Of a stretch of 35,904 bases of DNA, positions 1 to 8,640 are shown in pieces. Each line of letters begins with the position of its first letter. The stretch's first letter is position 1. The translations under genes and the position numbers were made by a program. This DNA is from Fennellomyces sp. T-0311. Its lineage: Eukaryota > Mucoromycota > Mucoromycetes > Mucorales > Lichtheimiaceae. The stretch covers positions 1 through 35,904 of the forward strand of contig JALLLT010000108.1 of assembly GCA_025266875.1 (NCBI GenBank). Direction: 5' to 3'. The notes beneath the pieces were generated by a model. The model did not search any database. It saw nothing but the letters and a program-made list of their open reading frames with translations, and was not told where the DNA came from.

Positions 1-47
1 TTATTACTTTCGCTAATTGTACCAAGTCATTGCATCTATTCTTCTTG

Positions 48-172
48 AGTCGGGTATCAGGTACAGGCCTTTGGGTCTTACCAGTCTTTTACAGGTACAG
101 GTCGACTTCTTCAAAGTCGGGTACAGGTCAGCCGATACCCGACCCGATACCCAAAATGTGATACCCTACTTG
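48..172. repeat. GGGTACAGG / GATACCC-rich low-complexity segment
   Basis: Short motifs of the form GGTACAGG, CGGGTACAGG and GATACCCGACCCGATACCC recur in both orientations over about 120 bp. The recognisable DIRS-like reading frame on the minus strand stops resembling its family where this block begins (about 200), so this may be the end of another insertion or a deletion scar. No matching end is visible because the window begins here. Confidence 0.4.
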
Positions 173-653
173 GAGGCCGCCATGGCATTGACAGTGATGT
201 AAATTGGAACCAGAAACCTTGTGACACAACTGAAAGTGCCCACCAGGATGCTTCTATTTCTTTCCATGCTGATACAAAACGACTGATACGCCTCCTAAGA
301 TGTGTTCCATCGGACAGATTGATGTAGTAGTCTATTATGGCTGGAGACATTGCTGTCTTCAATCCCTTGAGGAATTTATAGGTGCGGTCTACTGACCTTT
401 GTTCTGGTATCTTTAATTCTGCCTTCTTCCAAAAAAAGAAGTGTTTCTACTGAAGAGGAACCCTCTTTGCTGGAAACTGGTTTGTCCTTTGGATGATGGG
501 CGGTATGCCACGCTTGCCCTAAGGATTTGGTTTTGGAAGTGCTTGTTTGCCATTGCTTTGATTTCTTCACCAGAGTACGCCAATTTTTTAAAGTCGAAGC
601 CTAGTCCATGGGTGTGGAGCCCAAGGGCTCGGTTGCTAATTGCTTTTGCATCT
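111..653 (-). pseudogene. DIRS-like retrotransposon remnant: gag-like C-terminus and RT ORF N-terminus
   Basis: This is the downstream half of a decayed DIRS-type element on the minus strand. From 653 to about 410 the frame continues the gag-like ORF that begins at 3950; removing the Harbinger insertion makes the frame continuous across the TTA site (…TLDK then DAKAISNRAL…). It ends in a basic Arg/Phe/Gln-rich tail. From about 362 a second frame carries RRRISRFVSAWKEI and a following VSQGFW segment. The same block occurs at the start of the RT ORF of the second DIRS element here (near 27140), where it reads GRLSFFQKAWWKL and HGYKIPF. Similarity stops at about 200, so the RT core is missing. 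Stops and frameshifts make it non-functional. The DIRS assignment rests on order and motif resemblance. Confidence 0.55.
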
Positions 654-958
654 TTAGGGCATCCCCAACGGTTGTGCCAAATCCTAAATTTAGCGCTCCA
701 AAATAGAATATCGTTTTCCAACAGTGTGCTTTATCCTATATCCTAATCTTAAATTTGGGATTTTTGAGGCTGCTCGCAGCAAATATAGCGTCAAGCCAGA
801 GAGCGTTCCAAATTTTAGAATCACACTCAGACCAACCTTGATACCCGCAAAACGCTCTTATCAGCAGTAGTATACTCCCCTTTTCTTTATCAGTATCTGT
901 GACATTTTTTCTTATTGGTATCAGTGACAGTATCGTTATCAGTGGTAATAGCAATGAG

Positions 959-965
959 TATATAA
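959..965 (+). promoter_or_regulatory. TATA box of the Harbinger-1 Myb-like gene
   Basis: TATATAA lies 52 bp upstream of the ATG at 1017, inside the element, so the transposon carries its own promoter. On the minus strand an AT-rich TATAATAAAA (about 3351-3362) lies a similar distance upstream of the transposase ATG at 3288. Confidence 0.5.
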
Positions 966-1016
966 TTCATTTTTCTTGGCCGTAATAAAGTTCTTTCTTC
1001 ATCTTTATTCATCAAA

Positions 1017-1942
1017 ATGTCCACCGCTCCTAACACCACTGCTACCAACGCTACCAACGCTACCAACGCTACCACTACCGCACCCATGCCTACCAGAAGA
1101 TCCACTCGTAGATTCAACTGGACTCTAGGTGAGGACGAGCTCCTTTGCAAGTCCTGGGTCGCAGCATCCAACGATGCCATCGACGGCACTGACCAAGACT
1201 CCTCCGCCTTCTGGGGCAAAGTTTACGCCGAATTCCTCGAGAGAGGTGGCGACGCTTCCCGCCGCGATGGCAACCGTTCCTTGTCGAGCAGATGGGGAAC
1301 CATCCATCGAGAGGTGTCCCGTTTCTGCGGCTGCCTTGCGCAGATCCAGAGATGGAACGAGAGTGGCAAGTCCGAGGACGACCAGGTAAAAAAGGGTTAG
1401 AATCTGATACCAAAGATGTCTGTACTTACTAGCATTATGAAATAATTGCTTAGTTCAAGGACGCCAAGGAGAAGTATCAGAAGGACACGGGCAGTGTGTT
1501 CAAATACGAGCACTGCTACGCCCTTCTGTTTGACCAACAGAAGTTCCTTGTGCGGTACATCAACAAGACGAATGACACTGATGGTGACAGCGACACTGCC
1601 GCTGACACTCCTCGCCCGGAAGGCTACAAGAAAGCCAAGGCTCAGGCCACTGAAGAGCAAGCGCAGAAGCGCAAGCTGGACGAGCTCCTGGAGCTGGAGC
1701 AAGAGCAGGTCCGGCTCAAGCGCGAAAGAAACCACTTGGAGCGCGAGCTCGTCGACTGCGGCTATATGCAGCTACGTTTGGCCGACCTCGATGAGGATGC
1801 CCGCGAGTACGTCATGACGAAGAGGGCACAGATCCTTGCTTCTGAGCGCGCTTCGCTCGCAGATGCCGCCACAAGAAGAGCTAGAGAAACTTCTGACGAA
1901 TACACTTTTTTTATAAAAATACTCACAAAGTACTTTGCTTGA
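1017..1942 (+). CDS. Myb/SANT (NAM-like) DNA-binding protein of Harbinger-1
   Basis: Two exons, 1017-1385 and 1454-1942, are joined by a 68-bp phase-0 GT..AG intron, giving about 285 residues. After an Asn-Ala-Thr repeat (tandem ACCAACGCT units) and a basic stretch comes a trihelix/NAM-like block: GEDELLCKSW, FWGKVYAEF, then RSLSSRWGTI and VSRFCG. Exon 2 contains FKYEHCYALL, the usual position of the conserved HCW-type motif, then a charged coiled coil of about 90 residues (LDELLELEQEQVRLKRERN). In PIF/Harbinger systems this partner binds element ends and recruits the transposase. The reading frame is open throughout. Its last 20 bp overlap the end of the convergent transposase gene. ATG 1017 is the first in frame and lies 52 bp below a TATA box. 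Confidence 0.82.
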
Positions 1943-3288
1943 CGTGACGATAAACGTGTTCGATAAGATCATTCTTGAGCCTATGATGGAGTGAAGCATC
2001 CTTGATTTCGTCATAGCGCTCCAAGAACTCGCCGATCGTGTTGACTTCCTTGCGTACTACCAACGGAGGTTCTGGTCTTTCGCATTCTAAACCATTGATA
2101 TCCTCCCTCTCGTCTTCTTGAAGTGTGCACTCATGCACAATGATCATATTATGCAAGATGATGCACGTAGTCATGACCTTCTTCAGTGTCGACAGCTTCC
2201 ATAGCTTTGCTGGATCTCGGACAACTGCGAATCTTGCTTGTAGTACACCAAAAGCACGTTCAACATCCTTGCGTGCTGCTTCTTGCATTTTCACAAAGAT
2301 CTACATATTGTATTAGAATGTTTGGGTTATTTGGGATGACTATTATTACCTTCTTCTTTTCACCAAATGGATGTGGAATCGTATCGATGAACGCACCCCA
2401 TGGCGGGTAGATACCATCAACCAAGTAGTATACCTGGTTATATTCCTTGCCATTTACAGTGTAATTAACTGGTGGCAAGAGGTCGGAAGCCATATCACTG
2501 AACAATGGCGAACGTTGCAGGACGTTGATGTCGTTCAGGGAGCCAGGAAGACCAAAGTACGCGTGCCAGATGTAAGTATCGTAGTCAGCGACGGCCTCGA
2601 GGATTACGGTTGCCCCTTTTTCCTTGCCTTGATACTAGCCTTTCCAAGCCGAAGGACAGTTCTTCCAACTCCAGTGCATACAATCCAAGGAGCCAAGCAT
2701 CCCCGGAAAGCCTCGTGCCTTGTTCTGCTCCAGAATTCTCTCCAGATCCGCTTCATTCGGGTGACGGAGGTATTCGTTGCCATAGCTATGAATAATGGCA
2801 TCACAGAACTCCTTTAAGCATTTCATGGCAGTGGACTCGCCAAGACGGAGATACTCGTCGACGGCGTCTGCTGTAACACCATACGCAAGCTGTCGGATTG
2901 CTGCTGTGACTTTCTGATATGGTGAAAGACCTGGCTTGCGGGTTGCATCATACTTCTGTTTGAAGTAGTTGTTTCCACCAGGTCGTTCTTCTTTCTCTAA
3001 GTCTGTGACGATTGAGACAAAAAGAGCCCTGTTCATCCGGAAACGGCGACGAAAAGTCTCAGAAGGATATACTGGAGGATCGAGAAAGTAGTCCTTCATT
3101 AGTCGATGATGACCAAGAACAGGTTCACGATCTGTGACCCGATGGCCAGGAACAGAGCCGCCTCGGCGTCTTGGAATGTCATCATTGTCGTGTATCTCCT
3201 GAATGATGCGTCGAACATTGCGCAGGTGAATGTGCTGTAGCTCAGCATCTTCTCTGAACACCTTCATGAGTTTTTCTTCGTCAAGCAT
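1923..3288 (-). pseudogene. PIF/Harbinger DDE transposase of Harbinger-1, one in-frame TAG
   Basis: Exon 1 runs from 3288 to 2350 and exon 2 from 2300 to 1923, with a 49-bp intron, for about 438 residues, a normal length for the family. ATG 3288 (MLDEEKLMKVF) is the first methionine in a frame that stays open further upstream. The N-terminal helix-turn-helix region contains RMNRALF and LAYGVTADAVDEYL. The DDE residues are visible: GSLDCMHW, GLPGSLNDINVL, and in exon 2 the glutamate of RKDVERAFGVLQ. A TAG at 2637-2635 follows SAWKG and precedes YQGKEKG. Relatives usually have Gln here, so a single C-to-T change would explain it. Apart from this codon the gene looks complete, so it is a recently disabled copy. 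TGA ends the gene and overlaps the Myb-like gene by 20 bp. Confidence 0.86.
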
Positions 3289-3462
3289 GTTGAGGGAACA
3301 GATAAGCGGGAAAGATAAAATAGAAAGTCCATCTATCAACGTAGCACAGTGGTTTTTATTATAGCGCGAACCATTGGAAAACCAGTGCTTTCTATGGTCC
3401 TGCTATGATAGTGGTGTACTAAATAGAAAATAGAATAGCGCAAACTGTTGGGGATGCTCTTA

Positions 3463-3950
3463 TCCAAAGTTTTCCTGCTCTTGAAGCTGAAAATTGCCAG
3501 TTGTCACAATTTTTCCAAAAGAAGATGCAGATCTTCTTTGATGTTTTCTGATTCTCGACCTCTTTTGATGGCCTGGGCCAGGATCTCAAAGGCTTCTGTT
3601 GCTGCCCTGCCTGCCACTTGTAATCGATCTTTATCCCAGTATTTTCTGTTGATGACACTGACTGAGTCCAATTTGTGTTTTCGGACTTGTCCATAGAGTT
3701 CTTTATTGAGTTGATCTGTGCAAATCCAGCTATCTCCCTCATATTGGGGTAAGTCATTCGTGTACACTACAATGTTTTGTTTAAGTGCTGTCTCAGAAGT
3801 ATTGTCCAGGTCGTCGAGGACCTGTGCTGGAACATGAAATGGGAGTGTAGTAGTTGCCACGTTCTCATTTGATTCATTGATTGATGCCTCCATGAACTGC
3901 TCTCAGAGGAGAGCCCTGATTTCCTCATTCGACAGGTCATTGATTGACAT
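3463..3950 (-). pseudogene. DIRS-like gag-type ORF, N-terminal part, disrupted by Harbinger-1
   Basis: The frame opens at ATG 3950 (MSINDLSNEEIRALL), meets TGA at 3905-3903, reopens (EQFMEASINES…), and meets a second TGA at 3506-3504 after LHLLLEKL. It then runs in frame into the Harbinger-1 insertion and resumes at 653. The content fits the nucleocapsid-like first ORF seen in fungal DIRS elements: an acidic N-terminus, the helical block NRKYWDKDRLQVAGRAATEAFEIL, and a continuation QLAIFSFKSRKTLD. Both TGA codons could derive from CGA by one transition. Function as a gag is inferred from position and from comparison with the ORF at 26301. Confidence 0.5.
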
Positions 3951-5459
3951 TCACACTTGTTTGCCACGATGTGTAGCTTTGAAAAGGTCTGGAGAGCGAG
4001 AGATACTAGAATGAGAAATTTATTACTGAAAAATAAAGTGGCTTAGAAGAGGTCATACCCACATCGGAGTGGACTGAAATGGAGGCAACAAGAATTGTCC
4101 TAGTGCCAATGAAGGATAATTAAAAGCACATCCTTTTCATATACTGTTTGCGCCGTTTTAAGTCAAGTGTACAGTAGTCAGTTGTTGTGTAAATTGGTAG
4201 TTGAGTACACGAAAATAGAGTGATCACCAGCAACAATAGAGAGGTTGGGGTGACTTTCATATATTCTTTTTGCACTGATTTTTCGGCTAGCCAAATTAAG
4301 TAGCCTTGTGTAGCTTTCACTAAATATGCAGGGGATGACATTCTTTGAGAGTTTTTGGAAAGTTGAAGCACTCTTTTGCTAGTCTGACCAGGATGATTAA
4401 AATTCATGCATTAACTAACAATGGAATAATTCACAGCAAAAAAGTTGATCCATATAGAAATTAAATTTTCTTTCTTTTACATGATTACACTCTCTTTATT
4501 CTACAATGCCCACTGCTATACGCATCATCGACATGTATTTGAGTCTCGCCGCATTAGAAGCCGCGGTTCAAGAGCATGAAAACCATCTTCAGGAAGTTGC
4601 GACACGTCGACTTATCAATTTGCGAGGCAGAGGGCACTTAGATGTCACTGTCTTGAGTGATCAGGATTGCAGAACGCTGTTTCGCTTCACTTCAGCACAG
4701 GAAAGCAATATATATATGAATTTTACTGATAATTGATTATAACACGTGTATACATGTATATATTAGATTGCTGTATTAGTGGACGTTCTTGGTTTTGGAG
4801 AATTTACAAGGTTCCATGAAAACACTCACTGGCAGTTTACAGTTTCAAGCATGGAGGCAATGGCCGTAATCCTTCGCCGCTTTGCATATCCTGTGCGGTT
4901 GGTCGATCTAATTCCGTTGTTTGGCCGCGACCGAGATTCTATCAGCAGAATATTTAATGGCATGATAACATGCATTTACGATACCTTTGATACAGCACTT
5001 GAATTCGATGAATATCATTTTCGGCCTGAGAATCTTCTGCGCTTTAGCCATATTATTCATGAAACAGGTGAGATAATTGAATACAATATAGATGTGCACA
5101 CGTATAATTATACACCACATGGTAAACATATATTGTATTTTAAACTTTTATATTATCATTAGGCTCTGGATACCGAGATGTTGTTGGCTTTATTGATGAA
5201 ACACTTAATGCCATAGCACGGTCTATCGATTTTCAAGAGATACTGTACAATGGCCATGTGGCATATATATAAACATATATATCAATGAATTGGAAAACTA
5301 AATTTAAGTATGAATGTAAACCTTGTAGCGTGAACATGGTCTTAAGAACCAGGCGGTGGTAACTCCTGATGGTATAACAGCGAGTATTATGGGACCATTT
5401 GCTGGCGCATGTCATATCCAGTGGTATAGGGAGACAAATGAGTTGTATCTGGTGTAACA

Positions 5460-5584
5460 TGCGGTAGCTTAAGAATAGTCTATTTTCAATTTGTGTTTCT
5501 CTCTCTCTTTTCCGGAATAAATCTCTCCTCTAAAGAGTCTCACGAATTACTTCGTCCATATACACACCTAAACACTTCAGCGCA
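5460..5584. other. Non-coding CT-rich interruption inside the Harbinger-2 transposase
   Basis: About 125 bp separate two transposase blocks that should be close together. The stretch includes a run of TCTCTCTCTC and GGAATAAATC and has no good splice pair. It could be a degenerate intron or a small insertion scar. Confidence 0.3.
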
Positions 5585-6088
5585 ATGCACGACCAAAACC
5601 TATATGATACAAGTGGTTTGGATCGCATAATGCAACAGCACTTTGACTTTCATGATTGTGGTGGTCGATGCTACTATTTGTATGGTGATCCAGCATACAG
5701 ACAGACATACCATATAACTCGTTCGATTGCAAGTTATATATCTATTTTATCGCTTTATAGGTTAATGCTCATATCATACGTTTTCTGCATTAGCAAACGG
5801 CAATAATCTTGCTGAGACTTGTGCTATTCAGGATCTGAACCGTGCCATGAATAGCCTACAAATCTGCATCAAATAGGAGTTTGGGCATACCGCCACTCAA
5901 TTTGCTTATTTAAAGTACAGACCTGGCCAGAAGCTTCTATTGAGCCCAGTCGGTAGCTACTATGTAGTAGCTACTTTTCTGAAAAACTTGCAAGTCTGTT
6001 TAAATGGCGGTAACCAGACCAGCCATCACTTCAGCATTTCCCCACCAACCATATATGAGTATGTCGATGGACTGCTGCGCAACCGCAG

Positions 6089-6190
6089 ACAACAGCATCG
6101 ACAACAGCAGCGACAACAGCAGCGACAGCAACAACAACAGCAACAGGAGCAAGAGCAGCAACAGGAGCAGCAACAACAGCAAGAAGATTA
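6089..6190 (+). repeat. CAG/CAA microsatellite
   Basis: Imperfect CAACAGCAGCGA and CAGCAACAACAG units run for about 100 bp and encode the Gln-rich tail of the Harbinger-2 transposase. The repeat ends at the stop codon TAA at 6189-6191. Confidence 0.85.
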
Positions 6191-6191
6191 A

Positions 6192-6470
6192 GCGCAATAA
6201 AGGTCTGTTTTTTTTAATAAAAAAGGCATATTCGATCATATTGTTGTTTATATATCAATAATCATAATAACTTCTAGATTTATTAACTTGACATAGAAGT
6301 GAGTGAGCAGTAGTGTCACACATAAGAGTAAAAGGAATGTATATAAAAAAGGACATAGAACAGTGTAAGTAAGGAAGTGCATAGAAGCGCTTAAGAAAAG
6401 GATTTGCATAGAAAATATATAAAAGAGGCAAGTTTAAAAGGAATACATAAGAAAGGAGGGAAAAAAGGGC
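6192..6470. other. Intergenic spacer between convergent Harbinger-2 genes
   Basis: This A-rich stretch has scattered repeats of GCATAGAA, ACATAGAA and AAAAGGAAT and no supported gene. It separates the stops of the transposase (6191) and the Myb-like gene (6471). Confidence 0.5.
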
Positions 6471-7645
6471 TTATTGCTGAGGTGGTGGAGGTGGAGAGGT
6501 AAAAGGGTCATGGTGAACGAACGGTTCAGTTAAACGAGTGGATGGATTTCTATTAGGCGGTATTGACGATGTTGATTGTGTAGATGGCGTAGGTGTTTCA
6601 TATCGTACTAGTGGCTGCGAAAAAGGAGGGTGTGGAACTGGACGAATTGAACGGATGGCAGAGGGATGCTGCTGCTGCTGGTATTGTGAAGCAAAGTGCC
6701 TGCGCATCTGTTCATCAATACCATATAGACTTCGGGCAACCACTTCTAAGGCATGGCCGATTGTCTGGAAAGATTCCATCTGTGCAGCATGATGCTGATG
6801 CGCCAGCTCTAGTGACCCCCGATGGTAGTGCCCAATTGACTCCACCATTTCCTCGTGCAACTCGCGTTCAATTGCACCATTGGCGGCACGAGAGATTTCA
6901 CGCCATAACTGGTCGATCATAAGGAAGCTACTGCCCCTGTTCTCATTTTCTACTGTTTGACGTCGACGGCGTTACCGATGGTGATCAGGACGAAGCTCTT
7001 GATCATCTACTGACTCATCGCTTTCAGTAGCCGATCCATCATCTTCACCATCGCTGTCATGGCGTCCTCACCTAGTACCGGCAGCACCTGTCACTCTTCT
7101 GTGCAGGCCATCTTGTGCACGCTCAGAGACAACCTGCTGCATCTGCTGCTGCTGTTGTAAGCGTGCGGCGTTCTGCCACGTAGCTTCATCAACTCGAGCT
7201 TGGTTTTCAGACATCTAAAGAGTATCGCAATTTACTACATAAGCATTATAATAAGCTACTGAAACAATCATCTTACTAAATGGGAAACCTCATCCACGAG
7301 CTGTTGAAACGTCGTGTATGCTTCATTTGTCCCAGTGACATGACGTTCGCCTCCATCCTGTTGCCATCGACTGGCTCGTACAGCTTGCTCTTTTCTTCTA
7401 ACACCTCTTACACTAAGAGGTGGCAAATCGCGACGAACATTGTTGGTCCTCGCCGTAACCTCCGCCCACAATTGCGATATATTATGCGTTACTCCATTCT
7501 CATCCCAACGTTCAAATGGCCGAAGGTCGCGAATTGCTTTGAACATTGCAGTCAGGCGTTGGTAGTTGTCACCGAAAGAGCCACACTGCTCTGACTCTTC
7601 ACGTAACTGTTCATGGTTGCTGTTGTTACTGTTACTATTGCTCAT
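6471..7645 (-). pseudogene. Myb/SANT-like partner protein of Harbinger-2, two in-frame stops
   Basis: Exon 1 (7645-7277) starts at ATG 7645 with an Asn/Ser-rich leader and carries a SANT-like block: YQRLTAMFKAIRDL, ISQLWAEVTARTN, VRRKEQAVRASRW, TTFQQLVDEVSHL. A 62-bp intron (7276-7215) leads to exon 2 (7214-6471), with a Gln-rich stretch, an acidic stretch (DSDGEDDGSATESDESVDD), the helix MIDQLWREISRAANGAIE and a Pro/Gln-rich tail. Total length would be about 370 residues. Exon 2 carries TGA at 7070-7068 and TAA at 6974-6972 in an otherwise open frame. The first follows AAGTR and the second HHR; both could be one transition from Arg/Gln codons. The role as DNA-binding partner is inferred from its place in the element. 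Confidence 0.7.
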
Positions 7646-8379
7646 GTTTGGTGCAATGGGTTGTGCTATTATTACTGAAGTTTAAAGAAGCAAAGAAAGA
7701 AAGGAAGTACATGTTCCATGATGCTTTTATTAATTGATGTATCAGTCAAAAATATGTAATTTAGTGGATTCGCAGTAGATCAAAACTGAGTAGTTTAGTC
7801 TTAATTGTCATTGGACAAAAGATTAATGTAAATCCCTTTTTTTTTCTTCACAATTAGTGTAAAACAAAATGTGAGTTTGTACTGTTCGGAATTCATATTT
7901 TCCTTTTTCGTAACGACTAGCCTTTTTTGTACATTTTATTAGTGCAAAAAGAATGTATGAAAGTCACTCCAACCTCTCTAATATCGTTTGTTATGGACGT
8001 TTGTATGGAAGGATCCTAAAGAGGATTGAGGATTGGAAATAGAAGATGGGTAGTAAAGCAAATTGTCTTCGTTGCTTGATCGATAAATAGTAATCCTAAT
8101 TGCAGGACACTAAACAACACTGATAACTATAAAGTATTTAGGTTGAGGTGTTGATAAATGTAATCAATTAACCGATGTTTACTTAATGAAAAACGCTTCT
8201 TATTTATATCTTTCGATACAATGGCGCAGCACTAGCTATTCTAGCTGTGATAGGTGCGTATGGTAACCAATTGATGATGGTGTAGTTGCTGCAGCAGTGG
8301 GGGTAAAGGTGATTGGTGTTGTTTATGCAGGCTAATTGCTGGCTAGTGGTGGTGCAGCTGCTGCAGTAATTGAGATGTA
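7646..8379. other. Non-coding interval between Harbinger-2 and Plavaka-1
   Basis: It holds the right repeat of Harbinger-2 (7938-7982) and then AT-rich sequence. At 8220-8376 there is an imperfect GTGGTG/GCAGCTGCTGCAG-rich stretch that abuts the GTA target site of Plavaka-1. I see no supported gene. Confidence 0.5.
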
Positions 8380-8640
8380 CACTGCGAAAAATTGACCCTT
8401 TAACTCAAGGATCAATCCAGAATCGACAGGACGGAATTTGATGGTTCAAGGATAGATCCTTGAATTAAAGAACCAGGGCATGGATTAGTCAAGGATGCAA
8501 TCCTTGATTTACTGTCTCTGTTTAAAACGCCGCGATCCTTTCATATCCTTGATTAATCGTGTGATTCCAGGATTACTTTCAAAGGATGAAGCCTGGATGG
8601 GACAGAATGACACAAGGATCACCTTCAAAGGGTAAATCAT
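8380..8640. repeat. Left terminal and subterminal repeats of Plavaka-1
   Basis: The octamer TCAAGGAT and its complement ATCCTTGA recur many times in both orientations. Examples are CAAGGATCAATCC, TCAAGGATAGATCCTTGA, TCAAGGATGCAATCCTTGA, ATATCCTTGATTAAT and ACAAGGATCACC. Several form short palindromes. In CACTA elements such arrays bind the accessory protein TnpA; that role here is inference. Confidence 0.8.

Larger units (their letters stand above)
657..3459. mobile_element. PIF/Harbinger transposon (Harbinger-1), complete, with TTA target duplication
   Basis: The left end GGGCATCCCCAAC (657-669) and right end GTTGGGGATGCTC (3447-3459) are inverted copies with one mismatch. TTA flanks both ends (654-656 and 3460-3462), the usual PIF/Harbinger target duplication. 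The 2803-bp element carries the two genes expected for the superfamily, a Myb/SANT-like protein (plus) and a DDE transposase (minus), arranged tail to tail. It sits inside the gag-like ORF of an older DIRS-like element. Confidence 0.93.
4506..6191 (+). pseudogene. Harbinger-like DDE transposase of Harbinger-2, broken
   Basis: Pieces of one transposase can be followed. The N-terminal helical region starts at ATG 4506. A second exon (about 4779-5067) carries GFGEFTRFHENTHWQF and FAYPVRLVDLIPLFGRD. An exon at 5163-5257 carries the first aspartate block GFIDETLNAIARS. The exon from 5329 carries REHGLKNQAVVTPDGI and MGPFAGA. A block from 5585 contains LYGDPAYRQTYHI. The last block holds the glutamate of EFGHTATQFAYLKYRPG (5877 on) and LLSPVGSYYVVATFLKN. 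Damage includes a frameshift after FAGACH, a TAG at 5874-5876 directly before EFGH, and unclear splice sites around 4740. The C-terminus is an Arg/Gln then Gln/Glu-rich tail encoded by a CAG/CAA repeat. DDE order and neighbours fit Harbinger. Confidence 0.75.
4236..7982. mobile_element. Harbinger-like two-gene transposon (Harbinger-2), degenerate
   Basis: About 45 bp at 4236-4280 are repeated in inverted orientation at 7938-7982 with about four differences; the core is AGAGAGGTTGG…TGACTTTCAT…TTCTTTTTGCACT. Between them lie a DDE transposase remnant (plus) and a Myb/SANT-like remnant (minus), tail to tail, as in Harbinger-1 and -3. I could not see a convincing target duplication, so the true ends may lie somewhat outside these repeats. 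Confidence 0.7.

Noticed and set aside
4120..4407. A 95-codon minus-strand frame upstream of Harbinger-2
   Set aside because: It spans the left inverted repeat, has no family resemblance and no partner exon; most likely chance.
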